Assembly: GCA_013141055.1 (NCBI GenBank) | Contig: JABFRS010000001.1 | Coordinates: forward strand, 1,178,001-1,242,000 | Direction of reading: 5' to 3' | DNA from: Cyclobacteriaceae bacterium | Lineage (GTDB): Bacteria; Bacteroidota; Bacteroidia; Cytophagales; Cyclobacteriaceae | DNA length: 64,000 nt | In this document: piece by piece, positions 49,697 to 58,584 of the stretch | How the letters are laid out: each line of letters starts with the position of its first letter | How positions within the stretch are numbered: position 1 is the stretch's first letter | Position numbers and translations under genes: made by a program | The notes under the pieces: model-generated | What the model was told of the DNA's origin: nothing | The model's database searches: none | What the model saw: the letters and a program-made list of their open reading frames with translations, nothing else

Positions 49697-51085
49697 ATGA
49701 AAGTGAAATTTTTCGCCATTCTAATTTTCGTTACTGCTGTAATTCCAATCTGGGCACAGCAAGTCGTATCAGAGCCAGTAAAAGAACCTGCCAGGGAACC
49801 TGCAAAAGAAATTGAGGAGCTTCGTCTTAAACTGAATTCTGACGGAAGTCATTTTATTAAAGCTACTTTCCTCAATCAGGTTTGGTTCAGATTCAATGAC
49901 AGCAATCCTGGCACTCAGGTGCTAGGCCAGAACGAAAGCCAAACGTTTGACATTGGCTTACGAAGAACACGCCTTCAGTTATACGGTCAGCTTACGGACC
50001 ATGTATCTTTTTATTTTCAATTTGGTCAGAATAATTTTAATTACCTGACTCAGAATGCAGGCAACAGAAAACTTGAAGTCTTTTTTCATGATGCCCTGGC
50101 GGAATATAGATTCTCACCCAAGAATGACAAGCTGATCCTTGGAGGTGGCCTTACCATTACAAATGGTCTGTCCCGATTTAGTCAGCCCAGCATTGGTACA
50201 ATCATGAGCATGGACGTTCCCGTTTTCGGTCAGGCAACAGTGGATCAGACAGATGAATTTTCAAGAAAGCTTAGCATCTATGCAAGAGGTCAATTAGGGA
50301 AGCTTGATTACAGGTTGGTAATCAGTGATCCATTCCCTGTTACTACAAACGGAACAACATTACCGGCAATTGGCTCCAATGCTCAGTTTTCGCAAATTGG
50401 TCACAACAAACAATATCAGGGCTTTTTCATGTGGAATTTCTTTGACAAGGAATCTCATGTTACTCCGTATATGACCGGCACTTATCTCGGAAAGAAAAAA
50501 GTATTGAATCTTGAAGCTGGATTTATTACTCAAAAAGATGCGATGTGGGTTGCCGGACCTGATCCTATTAATCCAACGGTCAATCCTGGATTTCAGGATA
50601 TGAATTTATGGTCTGTAGCTATGTTTTATGATGCTCCTGTTAACAAGGAAAAAGGCACAGCTATAAATGCTTACCTCGGATACTTTGGCACAAACTACGG
50701 TACGGGATATTTACGATATAATAATGCAATGAATCCTGGTTCAGCATTGGCAGGTGGCGCACCTTATCCCGCAAGTTCACAAGGCAATGCTTTCCCGATG
50801 TTTGGAACAGGGAATCAAATCTATGGTCAGTTTGGATATCTGATGAAAAAAGATCTATTCGGTGAAGGAAATGGTACGTTGATGCCATACGTTACAGTAC
50901 AAAGCGCAAACTTCGATCGAATTCCAGAAGCAATGAATGTTTATAGTGCCGGCATTAACTGGTTTATCAAAGGGCATACGAGCAAAATTACTTTGGATTA
51001 CCAAAACCGTCCTACGTATAATGCGGATTTTACATCTGGGGATCGCAAAGGGCAAGTTGTTCTGCAGTACCAGATATTCTTTTAA
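49697..51085 (+). CDS. Outer-membrane porin (OprP/OprO-like)
   Basis: The 462-residue protein has a signal peptide ending 'VIPIWAQQ', a short coiled or charged segment with repeated 'EPAREPAKE', then a beta-barrel of the phosphate-selective-porin type: 'FDIGLRRTRLQLYGQLTDHVSFYFQFGQNNF', split by family-typical loops, and a closing strand 'GQVVLQYQIFF' with terminal phenylalanine. Such porins let small anions cross the outer membrane. Its place between two anion-transporter genes suggests a role in bicarbonate entry, but the substrate is inference. It converges on the carbonic anhydrase gene. Confidence 0.85.
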   Translation: MKVKFFAILIFVTAVIPIWAQQVVSEPVKEPAREPAKEIEELRLKLNSDGSHFIKATFLNQVWFRFNDSNPGTQVLGQNESQTFDIGLRRTRLQLYGQLTDHVSFYFQFGQNNFNYLTQNAGNRKLEVFFHDALAEYRFSPKNDKLILGGGLTITNGLSRFSQPSIGTIMSMDVPVFGQATVDQTDEFSRKLSIYARGQLGKLDYRLVISDPFPVTTNGTTLPAIGSNAQFSQIGHNKQYQGFFMWNFFDKESHVTPYMTGTYLGKKKVLNLEAGFITQKDAMWVAGPDPINPTVNPGFQDMNLWSVAMFYDAPVNKEKGTAINAYLGYFGTNYGTGYLRYNNAMNPGSALAGGAPYPASSQGNAFPMFGTGNQIYGQFGYLMKKDLFGEGNGTLMPYVTVQSANFDRIPEAMNVYSAGINWFIKGHTSKITLDYQNRPTYNADFTSGDRKGQVVLQYQIFF

Positions 51086-51117
51086 ACAAAAAAGGGCCGG
51101 GTAACTACTCCCGGCCC
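51086..51117 (-). terminator. Intrinsic terminator of the carbonic anhydrase unit
   Basis: An eight-base perfect GC stem (GGGCCGGG, 51094-51101, with CCCGGCCC, 51110-51117) is followed on the minus strand by six T. It lies about 75 bases after the carbonic anhydrase stop and eight bases beyond the porin stop on the other strand; without a T-run on the plus strand it may act only weakly there. Confidence 0.75.
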
Positions 51118-51190
51118 GACCCAAAAAACAAACAACTTAGAAACTGTATTATTTAACCTTGTTGTTTGAATTATTTTTATTGATTAGAAA

Positions 51191-51820
51191 TTATTTATAC
51201 AAATAAATAGGATCAATCAGTTGTGTCTTTGAATCCATCTTAATAACATCATGAAGGATACCATCGCTCAATCCATAAACCCAACCATGTAAGGTTGGCT
51301 TCTTATCTTTCTTCCATGCATGCTGAATTATGGTTGTCTTGGCAAGATTCATCACCTGCTCCTCCACGCTTAATTCGGTAAGGCGATTGGCACGTGCTTC
51401 CATATCCTCAATGTTGTCAAGTTCCTCCTGATGGAAACGGTAGGTGTCCTTAATATTACGAAGCCATTTATTGATCAGCCCCAGATCATTGTTAGTCATT
51501 GCAGCTTTAATACCTCCGCAACCATAATGCCCGCACACGATCACGTGTTCAACATTCAAAACCTCAACCGCATACTGTAAAACGCTGAGCATGTTCAAGT
51601 CAGTGTTGACCACCAGATTGGCAATGTTGCGATGAACAAAAATTTCTCCCGGAGCCGTATTTGTGATTTCATTAGCTGGTACCCGACTGTCGGAACATCC
51701 AATCCATAAAAACTCCGGAGTCTGGATTTTTGAGAGTCGTAAGAAATACTCAGGATCCCGTTCAAGCTGCTCGGCCGCCCATGCCTTATTTTCAAGAAGT
51801 AATTTTTCGTATGTTTTCAT
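51191..51820 (-). CDS. Beta-carbonic anhydrase
   Basis: The 209-residue cytoplasmic enzyme interconverts CO2 and bicarbonate. The zinc ligands are all there: C42 in 'GCSDSRVP' with the D44-R46 dyad, H98 and C101 in 'VCGHYGCGG'. Length and the 'EIFVHRNIANLV' segment are standard for the beta class, clade B. Its ATG is 14 bases after the stop of the SulP gene, so SulP and carbonic anhydrase are co-transcribed, a pairing known in many bacteria and consistent with bicarbonate transport. Confidence 0.96.
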   Translation of the reverse strand: MKTYEKLLLENKAWAAEQLERDPEYFLRLSKIQTPEFLWIGCSDSRVPANEITNTAPGEIFVHRNIANLVVNTDLNMLSVLQYAVEVLNVEHVIVCGHYGCGGIKAAMTNNDLGLINKWLRNIKDTYRFHQEELDNIEDMEARANRLTELSVEEQVMNLAKTTIIQHAWKKDKKPTLHGWVYGLSDGILHDVIKMDSKTQLIDPIYLYK

Positions 51821-51834
51821 ATTCTGATTTTCAA

Positions 51835-53433
51835 TTATACATGCTTAACTGCCCCATTCACTTTTATCATTTCCGGATTCTTCTTAAACATTGGATTCAA
51901 TGCATCATCCGTCTTCTTAATATCGATATCAATATTCTTTGCCTGAGCTCCCTTGACAAAATCCTCTATTGTTTCAATGATGTCCGCATCAAGAAACTGG
52001 CTTTTTGAACCATCGATCATCAAAGAAGAATTGTTAGGGATTTTTTCAAGAGCATTTCTCAACGATGACTTATGCAGAAATGAAACATCCTTTGTGAACT
52101 TGAGAAGGTACTGATGGTCATTATTGACCATAATAATCGCCGACTTAAAATTGGTTTTTAAAACAAAGAAGACGGAGATCAGAATACCTACGAAAATTCC
52201 AACGAGTAAATCGGTGAAAAGAATAGCAATGATGGTAACAATAAAAGGAAGAAACTGATCCTTACCCTTCTTGAACATTTCACGATAAAGCTCGGGCGAA
52301 GTCAGCTTGTAACCAATTATAAGAAGTATCCCTGCAAGCGATGCTAATGGAATCATCTTAAGAATATTTGGAATAGCGATGACAACTGCAGCCAATAGCA
52401 CTCCATGAATAACAGAAGAAGCCTTTGTCCTCGCTCCTGCATCAACATTTGCAGAACTTCTAACAATTACTGCAGTGACTGGTAATCCACCAATCATCCC
52501 GGACACCATATTGGAAACCCCTTGCGCTTTGAGTTCACGATTGAGCGGGCTGATTCGTTTAAATGGATCAAGTTTGTCCGCAGCTTCAATGCTTAGCAAT
52601 GTTTCAAGACTCGCGATGACAGCAAGAGTAATAGCAATTTTATAAACTCTTGGATCTGTAAATCCACTCCAGTCCGGATGATTTAAAGAGGCTCCTAGTT
52701 CAGAAATTCCTGTAAATGTCCCCAGGTTTACTCGCTGGGCTTCATTGATTGCCAGCGAAGGAATTCCCTGGAACACAATATTGAGTACAATCCCAACGAT
52801 GACAACAACAAGAGGAGCAGGAAAATAATTGATGCCTCTGATTTTCTTTGTCGCCGGTTGTGACCAGAATAGAAGTATCCCCAACGAAACGGCACAGATA
52901 ATAACCGCACCCAGACTCATATTCTGAATGGAGTATACTATTTCAGTAAATGTATTCTGGCCATCTTGCTGAAAGAAATTTTCATCACCTTCAAAGTCAG
53001 CATCGTATCCGAACGCGTGTGGTATTTGTTTCAATATCAGGATGAGACCAATCGCCGCAAGCATTCCCTTTATGACTGCTACAGGGAAAAAATGTCCGAG
53101 TGTACCTGCTTTCGCATAACCAAGAGCAATCTGCATTGCACCTGCAATGACCAATGCTGTTAGAAATAATTGAAAGGATGCAAGTTCCGCAATGGAAGCC
53201 AGTACGATTGTTGTCAGACCCGCCGCCGGACCACTAACACTGATGGGCGACTTGCTTAAAAAACCCGCAACAATACCACCTACTACTCCTGCAACTAAGC
53301 CCGAGAAAAGTGGAGCGCCGGATGCAAGGGCTATACCAAGACATAAAGGCAACGCTACTACAAAAACTACCAGCGCAGCGGGTATGTCATGCGATAAATT
53401 ATCGATCGGGCGAAATGATGTTTTCTCCTCCAT
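51835..53433 (-). CDS. SulP family anion (likely bicarbonate) transporter
   Basis: The 532-residue inner-membrane protein has the SulP signature segments 'VVALPLCLGIALASGAPL', 'SPISVSGPAAGLTT' and 'ASLETLLSIEAADKLDPFKR', ten to fourteen helices and a C-terminal STAS domain from about residue 430 ('KDVSFLHKSSLRNALEKIP', 'MIDGSKSQFLDADIIETI'). It is shorter than the SulP at 47357-49567 and lacks that protein's extra domain. Operon context with the beta-carbonic anhydrase favours a BicA-like sodium-bicarbonate carrier over sulfate, though sequence alone does not settle this. Confidence 0.9.
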   Translation of the reverse strand: MEEKTSFRPIDNLSHDIPAALVVFVVALPLCLGIALASGAPLFSGLVAGVVGGIVAGFLSKSPISVSGPAAGLTTIVLASIAELASFQLFLTALVIAGAMQIALGYAKAGTLGHFFPVAVIKGMLAAIGLILILKQIPHAFGYDADFEGDENFFQQDGQNTFTEIVYSIQNMSLGAVIICAVSLGILLFWSQPATKKIRGINYFPAPLVVVIVGIVLNIVFQGIPSLAINEAQRVNLGTFTGISELGASLNHPDWSGFTDPRVYKIAITLAVIASLETLLSIEAADKLDPFKRISPLNRELKAQGVSNMVSGMIGGLPVTAVIVRSSANVDAGARTKASSVIHGVLLAAVVIAIPNILKMIPLASLAGILLIIGYKLTSPELYREMFKKGKDQFLPFIVTIIAILFTDLLVGIFVGILISVFFVLKTNFKSAIIMVNNDHQYLLKFTKDVSFLHKSSLRNALEKIPNNSSLMIDGSKSQFLDADIIETIEDFVKGAQAKNIDIDIKKTDDALNPMFKKNPEMIKVNGAVKHV

Positions 53434-53518
53434 AAAGGATTGAATAAAAAATTAGAATGTGAATTGTTAAATCTTCCCACCATGAGTGAAACTCAGGCGG
53501 CAGTGAAAGGCAATAAGA

Positions 53519-53812
53519 TTATGCCTGTGGAGGTGGAACAGTAATCTCGTGGAGAGGTTCTGTCAGTTCAAAATAGAGAGCAGGTGCAGTGATCGAAATC
53601 TGTTGACCTGGAATGACCGTATTAGAAAATAATTCAACAAAATAATCCTCTTCCTCCTCGTATTCCCTTGTTTCATCTTCTTCCAGTGGACACTCTTGCT
53701 GGTCTTTTACAAAGCATACAGTCGCATCCTTTTGATATAGTGATATTAGGCCGGTGACCTCGCAGATAACGAGGACCGAAACTATATAGAAGATGAACCG
53801 GACGATTTTCAT
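53519..53812 (-). CDS. Small acidic membrane-anchored or exported protein heading the SulP-carbonic anhydrase unit
   Basis: The 97-residue protein is not recognised. An N-terminal hydrophobic segment ('IVRFIFYIVSVLVICEV') is followed by two cysteines, an extreme acidic run ('PLEEDETREYEEEEDYF') and a proline-rich end ('EITVPPPQA'). It lies 85 bases before the SulP gene on the same strand. Its layout resembles the small proteins at 46272-46670 and 46868-47212, each the first gene of a unit in this locus. Confidence 0.6.
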   Translation of the reverse strand: MKIVRFIFYIVSVLVICEVTGLISLYQKDATVCFVKDQQECPLEEDETREYEEEEDYFVELFSNTVIPGQQISITAPALYFELTEPLHEITVPPPQA

Positions 53813-53819
53813 TCAGGGG

Positions 53820-53827
53820 CAAATATA
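53820..53827 (-). promoter_or_regulatory. Possible -7 element of the SulP-carbonic anhydrase unit
   Basis: TATATTTG on the minus strand fits TAnnTTTG and ends seven bases before the ATG of the small leading gene, implying a very short leader. A TTG lies 12 bases upstream of it, a spacing similar to that seen before the dab unit. Confidence 0.4.
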
Positions 53828-54025
53828 AAGGGTTTTACTCAACCGACTTCTTAAAAAATTGTTAATAGGTGCTTTTTCTACTTCAAGAGGCAGATTTTCA
53901 GATATATAGAATCCTATACAAAAACTTTATCATCCCGAAAGGCCAGAAATTTCAAGATCTTCTATCCGCAACAGTAACACGGTGAAGGTGCCAAATCCTT
54001 AACTTTCGAATAAATAATCCCCCCT

Positions 54026-54595
54026 ATGAATGTCACCGAGATTTTTTCTGTAACTCTTATCTTGTTTTCGGTCATTGATATTCTTGGTGCAATACCCTCG
54101 ATTATTCTTATCCGTCAGCGGGAAGGACGCATCCACGCAGAGGCTGCCACTTTTATTTCCCTCATATTGATGGTCAGCTTTTTATATCTCGGTCAGTCCA
54201 TCTTAAATCTTTTTGGATTGGATGTCGCCTCTTTCGCTGTGGCTGGTGCCATCATTATCTTCATCATTGCTATGGAAATGATTTTGGGAATTACCCTCAT
54301 AAAAAATGATCCTGATGCGAAGGGAACAGGATCCATCGTCCCACTGGCTTTTCCGATTATAGCAGGAGCCGGTACGCTTAGTACCATTCTTTCATTAAGA
54401 GCCGTGTATCAGGAAATCAATATTCTCATCGGAATTTTTGTAAACCTTGTTGTCGTATATACGGTTCTTAGAATCAGCCTTTGGCTTGAATTAAAAATAG
54501 GCAAATCAGGATTCGCTGTTTTACGCAGAGTCTTTGGAGTAATCCTTCTCGCGATTGCCGTGAAGATCATTAAAACCAACGTCTCTTTCGGATGA
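54026..54595 (+). CDS. MarC family integral membrane protein
   Basis: The 189-residue protein has six membrane helices and the MarC/UPF0056 patterns 'FSVIDILGAIPSIILI', 'FGLDVASFAVAGAIIIF' and 'PLAFPIIAGAGTLST'. Despite the name, MarC is not needed for multiple antibiotic resistance; its transport substrate is unknown. The stop overlaps the rnhA ATG by four bases (ATGA), so the two are translationally coupled. Confidence 0.92.
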   Translation: MNVTEIFSVTLILFSVIDILGAIPSIILIRQREGRIHAEAATFISLILMVSFLYLGQSILNLFGLDVASFAVAGAIIIFIIAMEMILGITLIKNDPDAKGTGSIVPLAFPIIAGAGTLSTILSLRAVYQEINILIGIFVNLVVVYTVLRISLWLELKIGKSGFAVLRRVFGVILLAIAVKIIKTNVSFG

Positions 54596-55044
54596 TCAAA
54601 TTATTTACAGACGGCGCCGCACAAGGCAATCCAGGGCCTGGTGGTTATGGTGCGATTCTGAGATTCAACGGTCACGAAAAAGAACTCAGCAATGGTTATC
54701 GCTTGACCACCAATAATCGTATGGAACTGATGGCAGTCATTGCAGGACTTGAGTCTATTAAAAAACTCGGAATACCTGTTACTGTCTATTCTGATTCGAA
54801 ATATGTGGTGGAGGCTGTAAAGCAAGGCTGGCTTTGGGGATGGGAGAAGAAAAACTTCAAAGACAAGGCAAACTCAGATCTATGGAAACGCTACATCCCT
54901 CTTCATAAAAAATTTCACCCTGAATTTGTTTGGATCAAAGGTCATGCAGGACATGCTGAAAATGAGCGATGTGATCAATTGGCAGTGTCAGCAGCACAGG
55001 GATTTGACCTTGAAACGGATGTGTGGTATGAAGAGAATAAATAA
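54592..55044 (+). CDS. rnhA: Ribonuclease HI
   Basis: The 150-residue enzyme degrades RNA in RNA-DNA hybrids. Active-site acids are all visible: D7 in 'LFTDGAAQGNPGPGG', the glutamate in 'NRMELMAVI', the aspartate in 'VYSDSKYVVEAV' and the last in 'NERCDQLAV'. The basic handle 'GWLWGWEKKNFKDKANSDLW' and 'VWIKGHAGHAENE' are typical. Length is normal. It is coupled to marC upstream and converges on the saccharopine dehydrogenase-like gene. Confidence 0.97.
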   Translation: MIKLFTDGAAQGNPGPGGYGAILRFNGHEKELSNGYRLTTNNRMELMAVIAGLESIKKLGIPVTVYSDSKYVVEAVKQGWLWGWEKKNFKDKANSDLWKRYIPLHKKFHPEFVWIKGHAGHAENERCDQLAVSAAQGFDLETDVWYEENK

Positions 55045-55054
55045 ATACAAGTCT

Positions 55055-56386
55055 TCACATTATCTGATCATTCAATTCAATCCCTAATTCTTTGAGTTCT
55101 TTTAACACCGGTTCGTAAATCTCTTTACTAACAGGGATTACAACACCCCGCTGTTGAATCCTTCCCTTCATTAACAATTTAGCAGCAATTGCCAATGGAA
55201 GTCCCACTGTCTTCGCCATTGCGGTATGAATTGAATTCTCACCGGTTGCCACCAAGGAAGATTGAATCTCTTTTACAGAACCATTTTGCAAGAATCGAAA
55301 CCGATGCCACATCACCACCAGATCTTTATCTTCGGGATCGAGCTTCCATCGCTTGTTCAGTATACATTCCAGAATCTGAACTGGCGTCCCCTCACTCAAT
55401 CCGATAATTGTTTTATCGAATAAATTTGACCACTTCAATCTTTCCATCTCCGGCCCGGCGGGATCCAGATAAAATTTTCTGGCAATTTTCTCTTCAACAG
55501 CCCATTGGGAATGATATTCCAGAAATGAATTCATGAAATCACGGTGGGTCATGCTTTCAACATTTTCCATCTTATAACTATCATCAGTGCATCCCATTTG
55601 GACAAGAATATCCCATGCTGAACAAAATCCAGCATTGCGAAGTGTTCCTCGTACCATGGTTTTGATATTCTGCAAGCCATATGCTTCACGATACTTTAAT
55701 GAATCACGATTAGCATACCCTTCAAATTCACCATAACCTGAAACAGTGACAGGCGTTTTTCTTTTAAACAATTGCTGATAAGGGATGTATTTGTATTGAC
55801 CATTTTCTATAAATCTGGCCGTGCCCTGACCGGCCATTACAACATTGCGGGAATTCCATGTGAATTTATAGCGCCATGGATTTTCTATATCCGTTTCGCG
55901 GGCAATCAATCCTCCTGTGAACGATTCAAAAGAATAAGGTTCACCTCCACCATCTTTTATACGATCAATTACCTGCATGGCACTCATGTGATCAATACCA
56001 GGATCAAGCCCGCATTCATTTAAAAATAAAAGCCCTTTTTCATTCGCCTCAGGATCAAACAATTTCATCTCATCCGAAACATAACTTGCTGTCAGGAGAT
56101 GTTTGCCAAATTGCAGACACTTGCTCGCAACCAGTGGATGCAGGAAAGGTGGAATCAGAGAAATCACTATATCAGATTTCTTTATAATCTCATCCGAGGA
56201 CTCATGATTAATATCAAATACAATTGCATTTCCGTTTGTGAAGTTTCCAACCCTTTCCTGGGCGGCCGTGAGCGATACATCTCCAACCGTAACTTTCCAA
56301 TTTGATACCAATGCTTCCCTAAGGATATAATCTATCAGCACGGAAGAAGATCGTCCCGCACCCAGGATCAGAATAGAATCCATCAT
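55055..56386 (-). CDS. Saccharopine dehydrogenase family protein
   Basis: The 443-residue protein begins with a Rossmann NAD(P)-binding loop ('ILILGAGRSSSVLIDYIL') and continues with 'SLIPPFLHPLVASKCLQFG' and 'NECGLDPGIDHMSAMQVID', both typical of saccharopine reductase/dehydrogenase in lysine metabolism. The C-terminal half is the matching catalytic and dimerisation domain, ending in a helix-rich tail. In Bacteroidota these proteins are often annotated as saccharopine dehydrogenase (L-glutamate forming). The exact reaction cannot be fixed without neighbours of the pathway, which are absent here. Confidence 0.88.
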   Translation of the reverse strand: MMDSILILGAGRSSSVLIDYILREALVSNWKVTVGDVSLTAAQERVGNFTNGNAIVFDINHESSDEIIKKSDIVISLIPPFLHPLVASKCLQFGKHLLTASYVSDEMKLFDPEANEKGLLFLNECGLDPGIDHMSAMQVIDRIKDGGGEPYSFESFTGGLIARETDIENPWRYKFTWNSRNVVMAGQGTARFIENGQYKYIPYQQLFKRKTPVTVSGYGEFEGYANRDSLKYREAYGLQNIKTMVRGTLRNAGFCSAWDILVQMGCTDDSYKMENVESMTHRDFMNSFLEYHSQWAVEEKIARKFYLDPAGPEMERLKWSNLFDKTIIGLSEGTPVQILECILNKRWKLDPEDKDLVVMWHRFRFLQNGSVKEIQSSLVATGENSIHTAMAKTVGLPLAIAAKLLMKGRIQQRGVVIPVSKEIYEPVLKELKELGIELNDQIM

Positions 56387-56486
56387 TTTGAAATTTTCCT
56401 CAATTTATCCTGAATTTAGGATTGATTTTTCATTCTCAACGGAATGCTTTAACTTTCTTATCCGGCTTTAAAAAAAGTCTGTTTTT

Positions 56487-56954
56487 ATGAAAGGCTTGTC
56501 ATTCTTTGATCAACTGGAAGACCTTGATGCTGAATCCAAATATTTGATTCATAAGGCAAAGGAAGCTACTCAACTATCCTATTCTCCTTATTCAAAATTT
56601 GAGGTAGGTGCAGCATTGCTGCTGGAAGATGGAACTGTTGTGCTTGGAGCAAATCAGGAAAACGCCTCTTATCCTCTTTGCATGTGCGCGGAACGTGTTG
56701 CCTTATACGCGGCCGCGTCTCAACATCCCGGAAAGAAAATTAAAAAACTTGCAGTAGTGGCGCACAAAAGAAAACACAAGGAACTTATCGGCGCTACAGC
56801 TTGCGGGGCGTGCCGTCAGGTGATGTTTGAATACGAAACTCGCCAAAAAAGCAAAATAGAGATTGTCATGCTTGCGCCTGATATGAAATGGATGGTAGGT
56901 AATTCAACTGAAACACTCCTTCCACTAAGTTTTGGCGCATCCAGTCTTGAATAA
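56487..56954 (+). CDS. cdd: Cytidine deaminase
   Basis: The 155-residue enzyme deaminates cytidine and deoxycytidine to uridine forms in pyrimidine salvage. Zinc ligands are in 'CMCAERVALYAAA' (Cys with the catalytic Glu) and 'TACGACRQVMFEY' (two Cys). 'SPYSKFEVGAALL' and 'GANQENASYPL' bind the substrate. Length suits the tetrameric class. The esterase gene begins four bases later on the same strand. Confidence 0.95.
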   Translation: MKGLSFFDQLEDLDAESKYLIHKAKEATQLSYSPYSKFEVGAALLLEDGTVVLGANQENASYPLCMCAERVALYAAASQHPGKKIKKLAVVAHKRKHKELIGATACGACRQVMFEYETRQKSKIEIVMLAPDMKWMVGNSTETLLPLSFGASSLE

Positions 56955-56958
56955 TTCA

Positions 56959-57612
56959 ATGGAAGAAAAAAAGGTATCGTTCCAGTTTAACGCACGATAT
57001 TACAAGACAGGGATTTTGAATAACTCCACTAGCCAGGTATGGATCGTCATTCATGGTTATGGTCAGCTGGCTCAATACTTCATAAAGAAATTTCAAAAAC
57101 TGACAGAGAAAGACATTTGCATCCTTGCTCCAGAGGGTCTCTCACGATTTTATTTATCAGATCTCACTCAACAAGGCCGACCTGATAACAAAGTAGGTGC
57201 TACCTGGATGACGCGGGAAAATCGTCTGATGGATATCGATAATTATCTTGAATATCTTGATCACGTTTATGAGACTGAATTAAAGTCCTTTCCCAATGTA
57301 AAAGTTACACTTTTGGGATTTTCACAGGGATGTGCAACTGTTTGCAGGTGGGCAGCTCACGGCAATATAAAATTTGAAAAACTTATTCTGTGGGCTGGAC
57401 TCTTTCCACCCGATATGAATTTTGATGCAGGGCATAAAGCACTGACTTCAAAAAAAACTTATATGGTGGTCGGTGATGAAGATCATTTTGTGACGCTAGA
57501 AAGAATAGCTGAGTTTGACACCCTCGCTGCAAAGCTGAACATTCAACCGGAGAAAATCACTTTCAAGGGAAAACACGAGATCAATGAAGAAATTCTGCTT
57601 CAACTGATTTGA
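56959..57612 (+). CDS. Alpha/beta hydrolase (phospholipase/carboxylesterase type)
   Basis: The ATG at 56959 gives 217 residues starting 'MEEKKVSFQF'; a longer frame overlaps cdd and is unlikely. The hydrolase core is visible: oxyanion region 'VIHGYGQLAQYF', nucleophile serine in 'LLGFSQGCATVCRW', the aspartate in 'VVGDEDHFVTLER' and the histidine in 'FKGKHEINEE'. It is cytoplasmic, without signal peptide. The small size fits the YpfH/EstB-like esterase group. The natural substrate is unknown. Probably co-transcribed with cdd. Confidence 0.88.
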   Translation: MEEKKVSFQFNARYYKTGILNNSTSQVWIVIHGYGQLAQYFIKKFQKLTEKDICILAPEGLSRFYLSDLTQQGRPDNKVGATWMTRENRLMDIDNYLEYLDHVYETELKSFPNVKVTLLGFSQGCATVCRWAAHGNIKFEKLILWAGLFPPDMNFDAGHKALTSKKTYMVVGDEDHFVTLERIAEFDTLAAKLNIQPEKITFKGKHEINEEILLQLI

Positions 57613-58575
57613 TTATTTTTTAAAATACTCGCTTAGAAATCCGCTGCCGTATCCTACAAGCTGAATAATTGCTGAAGGAATACTCAATAAAGCAACCTTC
57701 AAAGATCGTGTTACACGAAGTCCATCAATAAAAATTAAAAACAAATAAGTATATAGACCCGCAAGTCCCACAGAACCCAGTGGTCGGTAAAAAAACAAGC
57801 CAAGAGCTATTACGATCAACCCGATCATGAACGCAGTCGGGAACCAATGCGTCAATTTTATCTCTCCAGAATGAATTTTACCCACTCTGACTCTTCCCTT
57901 TCCAAATCCCTGTACCTGTTTAAAAAATTGCCTGAACGTTGTGCGTCGTTTATGAAAAACGAATGCTTCTGGTATAAGAGAAACCCGAAATCCCTCTTTC
58001 CTCATACGAATGCTTAATTCAATATCCTCTGCAAGACGATCAAACTTAAACCCACCAGTCTTCGCAATCACATCACGACTCATTCCCATATTAAAGCTTC
58101 GGGGTTGAAATTTATGTACCTGGTTTTCACCACCACGAATACCGCCGGTAGTAAAAATTGAAGACATGGTAAATGCCATTGCTCTCTGCACGATAGTAAA
58201 TTTCTCATGCCCCTTGTCAGGACCACCCCACGCATCAATTGGATGGGCCGTCATAAACTTTTCAACTGATTCAAAGTATGTTGCTGGAAGAATGCAGTCG
58301 GAATCAAACATTACCAGATAGATTCCCCTTGATTTATCAAAACCAAAATTTCTGCTCGGACCAGGGCCGGAGTTTTGCTTATAAAAATACTGGATGGAGA
58401 GTCTGGTGGAATAATTCTCACACACTTTTGAAGCAGTTATTGATGATCCGTCATCCACAACGATCACTTCAAAATCCAGAAAAGTCTGGCGTGTCAGACT
58501 TTCCAGCAGCTCCATTAATTCATCATTGCGATTGAATACAGGAATTATTACCGAATATTTAGGATTCTGACCCAT
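57613..58575 (-). CDS. Family 2 glycosyltransferase, membrane-bound
   Basis: The ATG at 58575 gives 320 residues. The N-terminal GT-A domain has 'SVIIPVFNRNDELMELLESL', split motif 'VIVVDDGSS', and the metal-binding 'VMFDSDCIL'. The acceptor region has 'LAEDIELSIRMRKEGF', the ED motif of processive-like GT2 enzymes. Two to three membrane helices lie near the C-terminus. It transfers a sugar from a nucleotide or lipid donor to a surface glycan. Its stop codon abuts that of the convergent esterase gene. Confidence 0.9.
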   Translation of the reverse strand: MGQNPKYSVIIPVFNRNDELMELLESLTRQTFLDFEVIVVDDGSSITASKVCENYSTRLSIQYFYKQNSGPGPSRNFGFDKSRGIYLVMFDSDCILPATYFESVEKFMTAHPIDAWGGPDKGHEKFTIVQRAMAFTMSSIFTTGGIRGGENQVHKFQPRSFNMGMSRDVIAKTGGFKFDRLAEDIELSIRMRKEGFRVSLIPEAFVFHKRRTTFRQFFKQVQGFGKGRVRVGKIHSGEIKLTHWFPTAFMIGLIVIALGLFFYRPLGSVGLAGLYTYLFLIFIDGLRVTRSLKVALLSIPSAIIQLVGYGSGFLSEYFKK

Positions 58576-58584
58576 GGAATAAAT

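Noticed and set aside
41760..53827. Reading the carbon locus as evidence of autotrophy
   Set aside because: No RuBisCO, carboxysome shell or other carbon-fixation gene is visible; the surrounding genes suggest a heterotroph.
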